The position numbers were made by a program, and so were the translations under genes. A DNA stretch of 64,000 bases from Paenibacillus tyrphae (GTDB taxonomy: Bacteria > Bacillota > Bacilli > Paenibacillales > NBRC-103111), in assembly GCF_024158745.1 (NCBI RefSeq), contig NZ_JAMZAW010000018.1, positions 113,598-177,597 of the forward strand. The letters run 5' to 3'. The notes beneath the pieces were generated by a model. The model saw nothing but the letters and a program-made list of their open reading frames with translations, did not search any database and was not told the origin of the DNA. Of the stretch, positions 55,180 to 64,000 are shown piece after piece. Position 1 is the first letter of the stretch. The number at the start of each line of letters is the position of its first letter.

Positions 55180-55332
55180 ATGGTCAGCAGGAACGATTCG
55201 GACGAAGAGATTTACATTTTCAACAACGAAGCGATTAACGATGTCAAGCCGGACGCCACCGGCGAACTGGGCTCTTCGAAACGGACGAATGTCTCTGAAA
55301 CGCCAAAAAACCAACCAATTGAGCAAGCTTGA
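55180..55332 (+). CDS. Small acidic hypothetical protein
   Basis: A 50-residue frame starting MVSRNDSDEEIYIFNNEAIN. TTGAGGTG six bases before the ATG at 55180 is a good ribosome binding site, and a strong terminator follows the stop. The protein is hydrophilic and acidic, with no cysteine or membrane segment. I do not recognise a family. It lies between tRNA-Arg and the convergent map gene and shows no separate promoter that I can defend. Confidence 0.55.
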   Translation: MVSRNDSDEEIYIFNNEAINDVKPDATGELGSSKRTNVSETPKNQPIEQA

Positions 55333-55338
55333 CAACGG

Positions 55339-55384
55339 CCAAGAGCCCGCAGTACGATTTCGTTTCGTACCGCAGGCTCTTGTT
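55339..55384. terminator. Bidirectional terminator between the small gene and map
   Basis: AAGAGCCCGCAGTACGA pairs with TCGTACCGCAGGCTCTT (two mismatches). It is followed by TTGTTCTT on the plus strand and lies 3 bp after the map stop on the minus strand. Confidence 0.75.
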
Positions 55385-55386
55385 CT

Positions 55387-56130
55387 TCATTCGGTTAAAA
55401 TGAGCGGACCGTCCCGGGTAATGGCAACCGTATGCTCGAATTGCGCCGATAGGCTGCCGTCGTACGTCTTGGCGGTCCAGCCGTCGAAGTCGATAAACAT
55501 TTCATGCTTCCCAGCGTTGATCATCGGCTCGATCGTGATCACCATGCCCTCCTGCAGCAAAAATCCGCGTCCCGGCTTGCCGACATGCGCAAAGGAAGGT
55601 TCTTCATGCATTTCGCGGCCGATGCCGTGTCCGACCAAATCGCGAACGATGGAAAAGCCCGCTTGCTGAGCATGCTGCTGCACCACATGCATGACGTCCC
55701 CGATTCGATTGCCGACAATGGCTTTGGGGATGGACATATCCAGGCACTCCTTCGTGACGCGAACCAACCGCTCCGCTTCCTCAGATATTTTTCCGACAGC
55801 ATACGTACGGCACGAGTCGGCCATCCACCCATCGTAGCTGCAGACAATATCCATCTTTAAGATATCCCCCTCCTGCAGCGGCTCTTCGCTGGGAAAGCCG
55901 TGGGCGATGACATCGTTCACGGAAGCGCAGGTGGCGAACGGATATCCTTTGTAACCCTTGGTCACTTGTTTTGCACCATGCTCATTTATGAACCGTTCGG
56001 CAAAATCGTTGATTTCAAGCGTCGTCAGCCCGGGACGAACCATCTTGGCGATTTCTTGATGACATTTGGCCAAAACGGCTCCGGCTTTGGCCATTAAAGC
56101 AATTTCTTGCGGCGTTTTCAAATGAATCAT
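55387..56130 (-). CDS. map: Methionine aminopeptidase, type I
   Basis: A 247-residue metallopeptidase removing N-terminal methionine. The metal ligands are in GDILKMDIVCSYDGWMADSC (two Asp), LVGHGIGREMHEEP (His), MVITIEPMIN (Glu) and FEHTVAITRDG (Glu). GGGAGGAG selects the ATG at 56130; the frame back to 56157 reads through the site. The gene stands alone and is not in the ribosomal protein operon where B. subtilis mapA lies, so this may be a second, YflG-type copy. Confidence 0.93.
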   Translation of the reverse strand: MIHLKTPQEIALMAKAGAVLAKCHQEIAKMVRPGLTTLEINDFAERFINEHGAKQVTKGYKGYPFATCASVNDVIAHGFPSEEPLQEGDILKMDIVCSYDGWMADSCRTYAVGKISEEAERLVRVTKECLDMSIPKAIVGNRIGDVMHVVQQHAQQAGFSIVRDLVGHGIGREMHEEPSFAHVGKPGRGFLLQEGMVITIEPMINAGKHEMFIDFDGWTAKTYDGSLSAQFEHTVAITRDGPLILTE

Positions 56131-56295
56131 CAGACCACTCCTCCCTCCGACGATCATTGATTGCGTGCGACGTGGAGGAATCCCGATGCACGGCAGGCAA
56201 CAGTCGGCTTCAAACTATTTTACGACGATTCCCCGTGTCCTGCCACTCAGGTCAAAATAAGCTTTTGTTCAATTACAAATCCACGCAACGACTTG

Positions 56296-56340
56296 TGCAT
56301 TATGACGCAAAAAGTGATTAATATCACGCAAAAAATGCAT
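56296..56340. promoter_or_regulatory. Palindrome with flanking direct repeats upstream of a 64-residue gene
   Basis: GTGATTAATATCAC (56314-56327) fits the GTGA-N6-TCAC core used by CRP/FNR-family and Rex regulators. It is bracketed by two copies of ACGCAAAAA (56305-56313 and 56326-56334), 21 bp apart, and by an outer TGCAT/ATGCA dyad. It lies about 70 bp before the small gene at 56398. Confidence 0.4.
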
Positions 56341-56397
56341 TCTCTTTTGTTGCGCCCTATGGTAAAATAAGGTTTCAATCACAAAATCGAGGTGGAC

Positions 56398-56592
56398 ATG
56401 ATGCCGGCAAACAGCTGCTATTACATCATTTATGATGAATACTCCATTTCCATTTGTACCATGTTGGACGATGTATGTGATGCGATAGCAGGCGGGTCTT
56501 CGTTATACGGATATGCAGATAACGAAGAGATGGCTCACTTGTTATTGAATGAATGCTTTCTTAGGGTGGAGAGAGAAAAAAACAATCTATAA
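56398..56592 (+). CDS. Small hypothetical protein, Tyr/Cys-containing
   Basis: A 64-residue frame (MMPANSCYYIIYDEYSISIC...) with CGAGGTGG upstream of two adjacent ATGs (56398, 56401). It is acidic and contains four cysteines and several tyrosines. No family is recognised. The upstream palindrome and the downstream hairpin at 56605-56644 frame it as a separate unit. Confidence 0.55.
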   Translation: MMPANSCYYIIYDEYSISICTMLDDVCDAIAGGSSLYGYADNEEMAHLLLNECFLRVEREKNNL

Positions 56593-56604
56593 CTATGTAG
56601 TATA

Positions 56605-56644
56605 AAAACAACAGCCTCTTACAAAAAGTAAGAGGCTTATTTGT
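56605..56644. terminator. Bidirectional terminator between the small plus-strand gene and sspP
   Basis: AGCCTCTTAC-AAAAA-GTAAGAGGCT is followed by TATTTGTG on the plus strand and by GTTGTTTTTATAC on the minus strand, so it can end both convergent units. Confidence 0.8.
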
Positions 56645-56645
56645 G

Positions 56646-56789
56646 TTACCCTTCGCCATTATTATGGTGGCTATGGTTTTGATTTTTTACTTTTTTCGAA
56701 CCGGATAACGGGACATTCGGCTGACGGCTCTCTTCCCGGTTATGCCGGCCGCTTGGAGGGTTGACGGCTTGTGGAATATCTTTAGGCAT
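56646..56789 (-). CDS. sspP: Small acid-soluble spore protein P
   Basis: A 47-residue protein, MPKDIPQAVNPPSGRHNREE through NGEG. The segment VPLSGSKKVKNQNHSHH closely matches the conserved PEPLDGSKKVKNRNH of B. subtilis SspP (CotL), a minor SASP of the forespore core. GGGAGAAGG lies upstream of the ATG. It is 17 bp downstream of a 59-residue unknown gene and third in a unit that begins with a sigma-G-like promoter. A terminator follows the stop. Confidence 0.87.
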   Translation of the reverse strand: MPKDIPQAVNPPSGRHNREESRQPNVPLSGSKKVKNQNHSHHNNGEG

Positions 56790-56806
56790 CGTTAGGCCTT
56801 CTCCCT

Positions 56807-56986
56807 TCAGTCGATATCGGACATCGGCTCATGAGGCGGTTTATCGTGGTTCAGGGCATCCTGGTGCCGATGATCGTTTGTTTGCTGCTGTACTTGTTGA
56901 GCTTGATGACTGGTTACCGTCGTTTTGTCCAAATCCTTCACGACATTTTGCAAATTTTTATCGACGCCGCTTTTATTTTGAGTCAT
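56807..56986 (-). CDS. Small Gln/His-rich hypothetical protein, probable forespore gene
   Basis: A 59-residue hydrophilic protein (MTQNKSGVDKNLQNVVKDLD...) with a Gln-rich centre (QAQQVQQQ) and a His/Asp-rich tail. ACGGAGGAAGG precedes the ATG at 56986; the open frame reaches 57046 inside the gene upstream. No family is recognised. Position between a 115-residue unknown gene and sspP, behind a sigma-G-like promoter, suggests a spore-core or germination-related role (inference). Confidence 0.65.
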   Translation of the reverse strand: MTQNKSGVDKNLQNVVKDLDKTTVTSHQAQQVQQQTNDHRHQDALNHDKPPHEPMSDID

Positions 56987-57005
56987 GACTTGACCTTCCT
57001 CCGTT

Positions 57006-57353
57006 TTAGCTATGCGTAAAAGCATGAAGCTGCTGGGCACATTCATGGATATGTCTCACATAATCGTCCACAAGCGTTTGAATGACGTCGGTCCGCTCGT
57101 CGACAGCCGTCCCTTCCCTCTCGACGTCGACCAGCTCCACCTGCACTTCCCGGGAATCGACATACGTGCATTTAAAATCGAAGCTGTAATTGCTACGTCC
57201 GGCTGTCGCGATATGAATCCGAATAACGTTCGCTTCCGCTTCATCTGCCTTCACTTCCGCACGGTCCGAGGCGTTCAGGACGGTCGGCATCGTTCTCGCC
57301 CAAGCTTCCGCCAAACGTTGGTTGTCCACTTGCAAGCTGTCCTTTTTGCTCAT
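57006..57353 (-). CDS. Hypothetical protein, probable forespore gene
   Basis: A 115-residue soluble protein (MSKKDSLQVDNQRLAEAWAR...). It has an alternating helix and beta pattern (VIRIHIATAGRSNYSFDFKC, then VQVELVDVEREG) and a histidine-rich C-terminal helix (YVRHIHECAQQLHAFTHS). No signal peptide, membrane segment or known motif is visible. TGGAGGTGTG precedes the ATG. A good sigma-G-like promoter lies 22 bp upstream, and sspP is two genes downstream. Confidence 0.7.
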   Translation of the reverse strand: MSKKDSLQVDNQRLAEAWARTMPTVLNASDRAEVKADEAEANVIRIHIATAGRSNYSFDFKCTYVDSREVQVELVDVEREGTAVDERTDVIQTLVDDYVRHIHECAQQLHAFTHS

Positions 57354-57374
57354 GAGTCACACCTCCATGGTTGT

Positions 57375-57404
57375 TAACATGCGAAGTCCGAGACCTTCTT
57401 ATAC
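57375..57404 (-). promoter_or_regulatory. Putative sigma-G promoter of the sspP operon
   Basis: On the minus strand GTATA (57400-57404) and CATGTTA (57375-57381) are separated by 18 bp. This fits sigma-G (GnATA-type -35, CATnnTA -10, 17-18 bp). sspP is sigma-G-controlled in B. subtilis. Confidence 0.65.
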
Positions 57405-57432
57405 CAAGGACGAAGCAGCAAAAATAGCCATC

Positions 57433-57461
57433 AAAAAAACGACCTCTCGCAAGGTCGTTTT
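57433..57461 (-). terminator. Intrinsic terminator at the end of the repeat array
   Basis: On the minus strand AAACGACCT-TGCGAG-AGGTCGTTT is followed by TTTTGATG. It is the last of four terminator hairpins downstream of tRNA-Ser. Confidence 0.8.
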
Positions 57462-57475
57462 CACATTTTTGAATT

Positions 57476-57931
57476 ATGGCGGAGAGGGTGGGATGCGCCC
57501 ACTTCGTGGCCGACTGCGATGTATCCCTATCGAAGCTTAGGCTCCGACGAACCTTCGGTTCTCATCCCACCTGCTTGCTCCTCCATACAAAAAACGACCC
57601 CTTATTTGGGGTCGTATACTTGTATGTATGGCGGAGAGGGTGGGATGCGCCCACTCCGTGGCCGACTGCGATGTATCCCTATCGAAGCTTAGGCTCCGAC
57701 GAACCTTCGGTTCTCATCCCACCTGCTTGCTCCACCATACAAAAAACGACCCCTTATTTGGGATCGTATACTTGTATGTATGGCGGAGAGGGTGGGATAC
57801 GTCCACTTCGTGGCCGACTGCGATGTATCCCTATCGAAGCTTAGGCTCCGACGAACCTTCGGTTCTCATCCCACCTGCTTGCTCCACCATACAAAAAACG
57901 ACCCCTTATTTGGGGTCATATACTTGTATGT
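57476..57931 (-). repeat. Three tandem 152-bp repeats carrying the tRNA-Ser 3' end and a terminator
   Basis: Units are 57476-57627, 57628-57779 and 57780-57931, exactly 152 bp each, differing at only a few positions. On the minus strand each unit contains a terminator (ACGACCCC...GGGGTCGT then T6), a structured stretch bounded by GGTGGGATG and CATCCCACC, and the last 20 or so bases of tRNA-Ser including CCA (ATCCCACCCTCTCCGCCA). The first terminator directly follows the real tRNA-Ser at 57933. Differences fall in a hairpin loop (CCAC-GAA-GTGG to CCAC-GGA-GTGG), at a G-C to G-U change in the outer stem, and in the terminators. Open frames across the array are by-products of the repeat. Confidence 0.95.
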
Positions 57932-57932
57932 A

Positions 57933-58022
<90 letters not shown>

Positions 58023-58069
58023 GGGTGACACCAAGCATTGTATCATAAATCAAAAAGCTTTATCAAGCT

Positions 58070-59350
58070 CTATTTCTTGCTGATCCGTGTAACATTCCCC
58101 ATATAAGGCTGCAACACTTCCGGAATCAGCACACTGCCGTCTTCCTGCTGATAATTTTCGAGAATCGCAGCGACCGTCCGGCCTAACGCCAGACCCGATC
58201 CGTTCAGCGTGTGAACGAATTCCGGCTTCGCCTTCGCATCGCGGCGGAAGCGGATGTTCGCACGACGCGCCTGGAAATCTTCGAAGTTACTGCACGACGA
58301 GATTTCACGGTATGTGTTGCTGCTAGGCAACCACACCTCCAGATCGTACGTCTTCGACGAGGAGAAGCCCAAATCGCCCGTACAAAGCGCCATAACGCGG
58401 TATGGAAGCTTCAGGAGCTGCAGCACCTTCTCCGCCTCGCCAGTCAGCTTCTCGAGCTCCTCGTTCGATTGCTCCGGCAGAACCATTTTCACGAGCTCTA
58501 CCTTGTTGAATTGATGCTGACGAATGAGTCCGCGAGTGTCGCGCCCGGCCGAACCGGCTTCGGAGCGGAAACAAGCGCTGAATGCCACGAAATATTTCGG
58601 CAGATCCTCCAGAGCCAAAATGTCGTCCCGATGGTAATTCGTCACTGGCACTTCGGCAGTCGGAATCATGAAATAGTCCGAACCTTCGATCTTGAACACA
58701 TCTTCTTCGAACTTCGGCAGCTGCCCGGTACCCGTGAGGCTATCGCGGTTTACGAGGTACGGAGGAAGCATTTCCGTATACCCGTGCTCGTCTGCATGCA
58801 AGTCCATCATAAAGTTGATCAGAGCCCGCTCCAGACGCGCCCCTAGCCCTTTATAGAACACAAACCGGGAACCCGTAACCTTCGCTGCCGATTCAAAATC
58901 CAAAATATCCAGCTCTTGCGCTGTTTCCCAGTGAGGCTTCGGCTCGAACGAAAAAGACGGCACCTCGCCAACCCGGCGAATCTCCACGTTATTCTCTTCC
59001 GCACCGCCTACCGGCACGTCCGTTTGCGGCATATTCGGAATCGCCAGAAGGATAGCATCCAGCTCGGCTTCCAGGCCGCGGATTTCCTCATCCAGCGACT
59101 TGATACGATCACCGACAACCTTCATCTCTTCGATCAAGTGATCGGCGTTTTCTTTTGCCTTTTTCAGCTGCGCCACTTCTTGCGAAACGACGTTTCTGCG
59201 GTTTTTCAATTGTTCCGTTTCTTGCAAAAGCTCCCTGCGCTTCAAATCCAGACTTGTAAAACGGTCCAACTCCTCCAGGTTTTTGCCCCGGTTGGCCATC
59301 CCTTGTTTCACTTTGTCCAAATCCGCTCGCAGCAATTTTATATCTAACAA
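58070..59350 (-). CDS. serS: Seryl-tRNA synthetase
   Basis: A 426-residue class II synthetase. The N-terminal coiled-coil arm (about 25-105) binds the long variable arm of tRNA-Ser. Motif 2 reads [25 protein letters not shown] (shown as [13 protein letters not shown] plus RGLIRQHQF), and motif 3 includes [19 protein letters not shown]. The gene starts inside the end of pdxT (7-bp overlap), so no T-box leader fits between them. Confidence 0.97.
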   Translation of the reverse strand: MLDIKLLRADLDKVKQGMANRGKNLEELDRFTSLDLKRRELLQETEQLKNRRNVVSQEVAQLKKAKENADHLIEEMKVVGDRIKSLDEEIRGLEAELDAILLAIPNMPQTDVPVGGAEENNVEIRRVGEVPSFSFEPKPHWETAQELDILDFESAAKVTGSRFVFYKGLGARLERALINFMMDLHADEHGYTEMLPPYLVNRDSLTGTGQLPKFEEDVFKIEGSDYFMIPTAEVPVTNYHRDDILALEDLPKYFVAFSACFRSEAGSAGRDTRGLIRQHQFNKVELVKMVLPEQSNEELEKLTGEAEKVLQLLKLPYRVMALCTGDLGFSSSKTYDLEVWLPSSNTYREISSCSNFEDFQARRANIRFRRDAKAKPEFVHTLNGSGLALGRTVAAILENYQQEDGSVLIPEVLQPYMGNVTRISKK

Positions 59351-59934
59351 GGAGATCCCTCCTGCTTCGTCTCACGTACCATGTCCAAAAAATAAGCGTG
59401 CATTCGTTCATCGTCGGTCAGCTCCGGATGAAACGATGCAGCCAGCAGATGCCCTTGACGGGCTGCAACGATCTGGTCACGGTACGTCGCCAACACGTCC
59501 ACGCCTTCGCCCACCTGTTCGATCAGAGGCGCACGGATGAATACGGCGCGCACATCCCGATCGATGCCCTTAATATCCAAGTCCGTCTCAAAGCTTTCCC
59601 GCTGCCGGCCAAAAGCATTGCGCGCGACTTGAATATCCATCAGCCCAAGGTGAACCTCTTCCTGCCCTGCAATATGCTTTGCGAGCACAATCAGTCCTGC
59701 GCATGTGCCGAAAAGCGGCTTGCCCTGCCGCGAAAACTCGCGTAGGGCATCTATGAATTGATAGGTTCGCATCAGCTTGCCGATCGTCGTGCTCTCGCCG
59801 CCCGGAATAATGATTCCGTCGATCTCTGCCAGCTGTTCCGTCCGCTTCACCGCGACGCCAGTGCCGCCGGCTTTTTCGATCATGCGGATATGCTCGGCTA
59901 CGGCGCCCTGCAGCGCCAAAACACCTATGTTCAT
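59344..59934 (-). CDS. pdxT: Pyridoxal 5'-phosphate synthase glutaminase subunit PdxT
   Basis: A 196-residue class I glutaminase that supplies ammonia to PdxS. The triad is visible as Cys in [12 protein letters not shown] and His/Glu in [26 protein letters not shown] is conserved. I use the ATG at 59934 ([15 protein letters not shown]), preceded by GAAGG; the open frame to 60027 lies inside pdxS. Confidence 0.97.
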   Translation of the reverse strand: MNIGVLALQGAVAEHIRMIEKAGGTGVAVKRTEQLAEIDGIIIPGGESTTIGKLMRTYQFIDALREFSRQGKPLFGTCAGLIVLAKHIAGQEEVHLGLMDIQVARNAFGRQRESFETDLDIKGIDRDVRAVFIRAPLIEQVGEGVDVLATYRDQIVAARQGHLLAASFHPELTDDERMHAYFLDMVRETKQEGSPC

Positions 59935-59974
59935 CTCTCTATACCTTCTTCCCGAGAAACAAGCTCCAGCCGGC

Positions 59975-60856
59975 TTACCAGCCGCGCTCCTGCATCCGTT
60001 CGGATACATGCAGCTTGGAAATTTCAATCCCCTTCATCGGCGTACCGAGATTTTTGGAAATATTGGCAATCAGTTCATAATCTGTGTAATGTGTCGTAGC
60101 CTCAACAATTGCTTTCGCGAATTTCTCCGGATTTTCCGATTTGAAAATACCCGAGCCTACAAACACGCCGTCGGAGCCCAAATGCATCATGAGCGCTGCA
60201 TCCGCAGGAGTCGCTACACCGCCGGCTGCAAAGTTGACGACCGGCAATTTTCCGGTTTCATGTACTTGCAGCAGCAGCTCGTAAGGAGCGCCCAAGTTTT
60301 TGGCTTCCGCCATCAGCTCGTCCTTCGACAAGCTTTGGATTTTGCGAATTTGGCCCGTAATCATACGCATATGACGAACGGCTTCAACAATGTTGCCTGT
60401 TCCCGGCTCGCCCTTTGTACGGATCATCGAAGCACCTTCACCGATCCGGCGAAGCGCCTCGCCGAGGTCTCTTGCACCGCACACGAACGGTACCGTAAAT
60501 TCTTTTTTATTGATATGGAACACTTCATCGGCAGGAGTCAATACTTCGCTCTCGTCGATGTAGTCCACGCCCATCGATTCGAGTACTTTGGCTTCAACAA
60601 AATGTCCGATACGCGCCTTGGCCATAACCGGAATGGAAACAACTTTCATGACTTCTTCCACGATGGTAGGGTCGGCCATCCGGGCTACGCCGCCAGCCGC
60701 GCGAATATCTGATGGAACTCTTTCCAAAGCCATAACGGCAGAAGCGCCCGCAGCTTCAGCAATGCGTGCTTGCTCTGCGCTCATGACGTCCATTATGACG
60801 CCGCCTTTTTGCATTTCGGCCATACCTTTTTTAACGCGGGATGTACCTGTTTCCAT
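59975..60856 (-). CDS. pdxS: Pyridoxal 5'-phosphate synthase subunit PdxS
   Basis: A 293-residue TIM-barrel enzyme forming PLP from ribose-5-phosphate, glyceraldehyde-3-phosphate and ammonia. The catalytic lysine is in [20 protein letters not shown], and [16 protein letters not shown] is the conserved phosphate region. AGGAGGAATCGG selects the ATG at 60856. A sigma-A promoter is 75 bp upstream. RpiB in this window could help supply its substrate (inference). Confidence 0.97.
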   Translation of the reverse strand: METGTSRVKKGMAEMQKGGVIMDVMSAEQARIAEAAGASAVMALERVPSDIRAAGGVARMADPTIVEEVMKVVSIPVMAKARIGHFVEAKVLESMGVDYIDESEVLTPADEVFHINKKEFTVPFVCGARDLGEALRRIGEGASMIRTKGEPGTGNIVEAVRHMRMITGQIRKIQSLSKDELMAEAKNLGAPYELLLQVHETGKLPVVNFAAGGVATPADAALMMHLGSDGVFVGSGIFKSENPEKFAKAIVEATTHYTDYELIANISKNLGTPMKGIEISKLHVSERMQERGW

Positions 60857-60931
60857 ATCCGATTCCTCCTGGGAACATATCGTTAATATTACTTCCAGCC
60901 ACATGAAATTAGGACAAACTACTAAAAAATT

Positions 60932-60960
60932 ATTTTACAGCAAGCGCTTCAAATTAACAA
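60932..60960 (-). promoter_or_regulatory. Sigma-A promoter of pdxS-pdxT-serS
   Basis: On the minus strand TTGTTA (60955-60960) and TAAAAT (60932-60937) are separated by 17 bp. Confidence 0.7.
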
Positions 60961-60976
60961 CCCGTTTGCCTTGATT

Positions 60977-62269
60977 TTATCCCTTTTTGGCGCCGCTGAA
61001 CAGATCGACGAAGAAGTCTTTAATCGCCCGGAAAAACAACCGGAACCAACTGCCCTTCTCCACTTCCTCCGAGGCAACCAGGCTGACCGGATACTCTTTA
61101 CCGCCATACGTCACTTTCACCGTTCCGAGCTCTTGCCCTTGCGCGATTGGCGCAACAAGTTTGCTTTCATCCGCCAGCGGCTCCGCCGTGATTTGAAATT
61201 GCTCTTTAGGTGTGCCTTTTTTCGCGATAATTTTCAGTTCCGATTTCGTAACGACTGGAACTTCCGTAGCCACGCCTTTTTTAATATTGACTGTTTTCAG
61301 CTTTTCTATTTCCTGCTTCGCATTCAGCACCGGTACGAATTCGAAATTCGTAAAGCCGTAGTCGAGCACTTTGCGCGTTTCGATAAAGCGGTCCGGTTCC
61401 TTAGGCGCTCCCATAACGACGCTGATTAACCGCATTCCGTTACGTTCGGCCGTACCTGTGAAGCAATATTTAGCTTCGTTGGTGCTCCCTGTTTTTAACC
61501 CATCCAGTCCCTGATAAGCGTACTTCTTGAAGTTGGCATTGTCCTTGTTTCCTTCGAGCATCCAGTTCCAGTTAATCATCGGAGATTTATCCTTCTCGCG
61601 GAACTTTCTGGACGGAGTCGCCGTGTATTTCAATACTTCCTTATGATCCTTAATAATATTATAAGCGATAAGAGCGGCATCTCTCGCCGTCAGCATCGTC
61701 TCGCCTTGCACTTCGGTAGGCGCATATTTCCCCATATCCGCTCTGGGCAGGCCGGTTGCATTTATAAAATGAGCCTTGTCCGAAAGGCCAAATTCTTTAG
61801 CCTTCGCGTTCATCATCTTGGCGAAATTTTCTTCTGTTCCGGCAATTCTCTCCGCTAACGCCACCGAAGCGTCATTGGCCGAATAAATCGACATCGCGGC
61901 AAACATGTCATCTACCGTAGCTTGTTCGTTCAAAGCCAGCAGACCACCGGAACCGATGACATCAGCTGCATTGGGAGTAGTCGTGATCAATTCGGTTTCA
62001 CTAAGCTTTTTGTTTTTAATTTCATCCATCACCAAGTATTCAGTCATCATCTTCGCCATACTAGCAGGAGGAAATGCCTCATCCGCATTCATTTCATATA
62101 AGACTTGCCCGGTACTCGCTTCCATGAGAATCGCAGATCTGACGTTGAGTTTCAAATCTACCGGGGCATCCGCTGCCAGTACGGACGCGGATTGTACCAG
62201 AACAAGAGTGGCGTTCAGCAAAAGAGTGGCAGCTACGATCGAACAAATGCGTTTTACTTTAAAAAACAA
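60977..62269 (-). CDS. dacA: D-alanyl-D-alanine carboxypeptidase DacA (PBP5)
   Basis: A 430-residue low-molecular-weight penicillin-binding protein that trims the stem pentapeptide. A signal peptide (about 1-32) is followed by SMAK (PPASMAKMMTEY), SxN (YSANDAS) and KTG (DGLKTGSTNEA), and by a C-terminal beta domain and amphipathic anchor (WFRLFFRAIKDFFVDLFSG). AGGAG eight bases before a TTG at 62269 suggests this start; the open frame extends to 62383 but that part covers the guaB terminator and the dacA promoter. Confidence 0.95.
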   Translation of the reverse strand: MFFKVKRICSIVAATLLLNATLVLVQSASVLAADAPVDLKLNVRSAILMEASTGQVLYEMNADEAFPPASMAKMMTEYLVMDEIKNKKLSETELITTTPNAADVIGSGGLLALNEQATVDDMFAAMSIYSANDASVALAERIAGTEENFAKMMNAKAKEFGLSDKAHFINATGLPRADMGKYAPTEVQGETMLTARDAALIAYNIIKDHKEVLKYTATPSRKFREKDKSPMINWNWMLEGNKDNANFKKYAYQGLDGLKTGSTNEAKYCFTGTAERNGMRLISVVMGAPKEPDRFIETRKVLDYGFTNFEFVPVLNAKQEIEKLKTVNIKKGVATEVPVVTKSELKIIAKKGTPKEQFQITAEPLADESKLVAPIAQGQELGTVKVTYGGKEYPVSLVASEEVEKGSWFRLFFRAIKDFFVDLFSGAKKG

Positions 62270-62313
62270 CCAACTCACTCCTAAAAAAAATTTTATAAAA
62301 TAACGTACGTTTA

Positions 62314-62343
62314 ATTGTACCACAAGCTTCTTTCGCTTTACAA
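62314..62343 (-). promoter_or_regulatory. Sigma-A promoter of dacA
   Basis: On the minus strand TTGTAA (62338-62343) and TACAAT (62314-62319) are separated by 18 bp. It lies just after the guaB terminator. Confidence 0.65.
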
Positions 62344-62345
62344 AA

Positions 62346-62374
62346 GCAAAACGGAAGCCCCAGGCTTCCGTTCT
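62346..62374 (-). terminator. Intrinsic terminator of guaB
   Basis: On the minus strand AACGGAAGCC-TGG-GGCTTCCGTT is followed by TTGCTTTTG, 25 bp after the guaB stop. Confidence 0.85.
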
Positions 62375-62398
62375 TTGTTGCACGACCCGTTCGTTGAA

Positions 62399-63904
<1,506 letters not shown>

Positions 63905-63913
63905 TTAATTGCA

Positions 63914-63943
63914 ATCTTATCAAAAGCCCATTTTTAGTGTCAA
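63914..63943 (-). promoter_or_regulatory. Sigma-A promoter of guaB
   Basis: On the minus strand TTGACA (63938-63943) and TAAGAT (63914-63919) are separated by 18 bp. The leader then contains a GCATGTA direct repeat (9-bp period) of unknown meaning. Confidence 0.75.
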
Positions 63944-64000
63944 GCAAAAAGTCATGAAGTTTCCATGGCAATTTGTTATTAGTATGCCAATTTCCAAAAC

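Noticed and set aside
57476..57931. CRISPR array
   Set aside because: The units are 152 bp, contiguous without spacers, and contain terminators and tRNA sequence; no cas gene is present.
57476..57931. T-box leader for serS
   Set aside because: The array is downstream of serS, lacks the conserved T-box antiterminator sequence, and serS overlaps pdxT so no leader would fit.

Overview
The window comes from a moderately GC-rich, endospore-forming, flagellated member of the Bacillota, most like Paenibacillus or a close relative. The evidence is sporulation genes (spoIIID, spoIIQ, spoIID, spoIIR, an sspP-type SASP), promoter matches to sigma-E, sigma-F and sigma-G, and strong synteny with two Bacillus subtilis blocks: prfA-prmC-spoIIR-ywlC-ywlD-ywlE-rpiB-ywlG-glyA-upp-atp...murA-spoIID-spoIIQ-spoIIID-mbl-flhO-flhP and guaB-dacA-pdxS-pdxT-serS-tRNA-Ser. 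Unlike B. subtilis it carries an 11-subunit complex I operon (nuoABCDHIJKLMN, no nuoEFG) between atpC and the murA region. Almost every gene is on the minus strand. In B. subtilis guaB-serS lies next to oriC, so the replication origin is probably beyond the right edge and the minus strand is the leading strand (inference).

Layout, left to right: 1-2745 flhP (cut by the edge), flhO, mbl; 3026-7250 spoIIID, spoIIQ, spoIID, murA and a DUF1146 gene; 7326-9845 an S-layer-anchored subtilase; 10049-20717 the nuo operon; 20964-28345 the complete F1Fo ATP synthase operon with atpI and atpZ; 28519-32974 wecB/mnaA, upp, glyA, ywlG and rpiB, the last three behind a ZTP riboswitch; 33236-39987 ywlE, mntP, ywlC, spoIIR, prmC, prfA, ychF; 40153-42180 an amidase and a PilZ gene behind a c-di-GMP-I riboswitch, plus a DnaA-box cluster; 42181-44085 tadA, tRNA-Pro, a YcaQ-like gene; 44236-48128 glpP with a three-gene sugar/glycerol-phosphate ABC importer behind an attenuator; 48333-51816 a GNAT gene and an ECF sigma/anti-sigma operon with two membrane proteins; 52007-54781 a large secreted discoidin/beta-helix protein; 54976-57353 tRNA-Arg, map, sspP and several small unknown genes; 57476-58022 a three-unit 152-bp tandem repeat attached to tRNA-Ser; 58070-63856 serS, pdxT, pdxS, dacA, guaB.

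The genes mostly form core modules: respiration and ATP synthesis (nuo, atp), cell-wall precursor and shape functions (murA, mbl, wecB, dacA), sporulation, translation (prfA, prmC, tsaC/ywlC, serS, tadA, map, tRNAs), one-carbon/nucleotide metabolism (glyA, rpiB, upp, guaB) and vitamin B6 synthesis (pdxST). The least explained parts are the tRNA-Ser-linked repeat array, the sigma-G-type operon with two unknown proteins and sspP, the DnaA-box cluster, the ECF sigma operon, the repeated leader module in front of atpD and atpC, and the large alanine-rich extension of NuoC.
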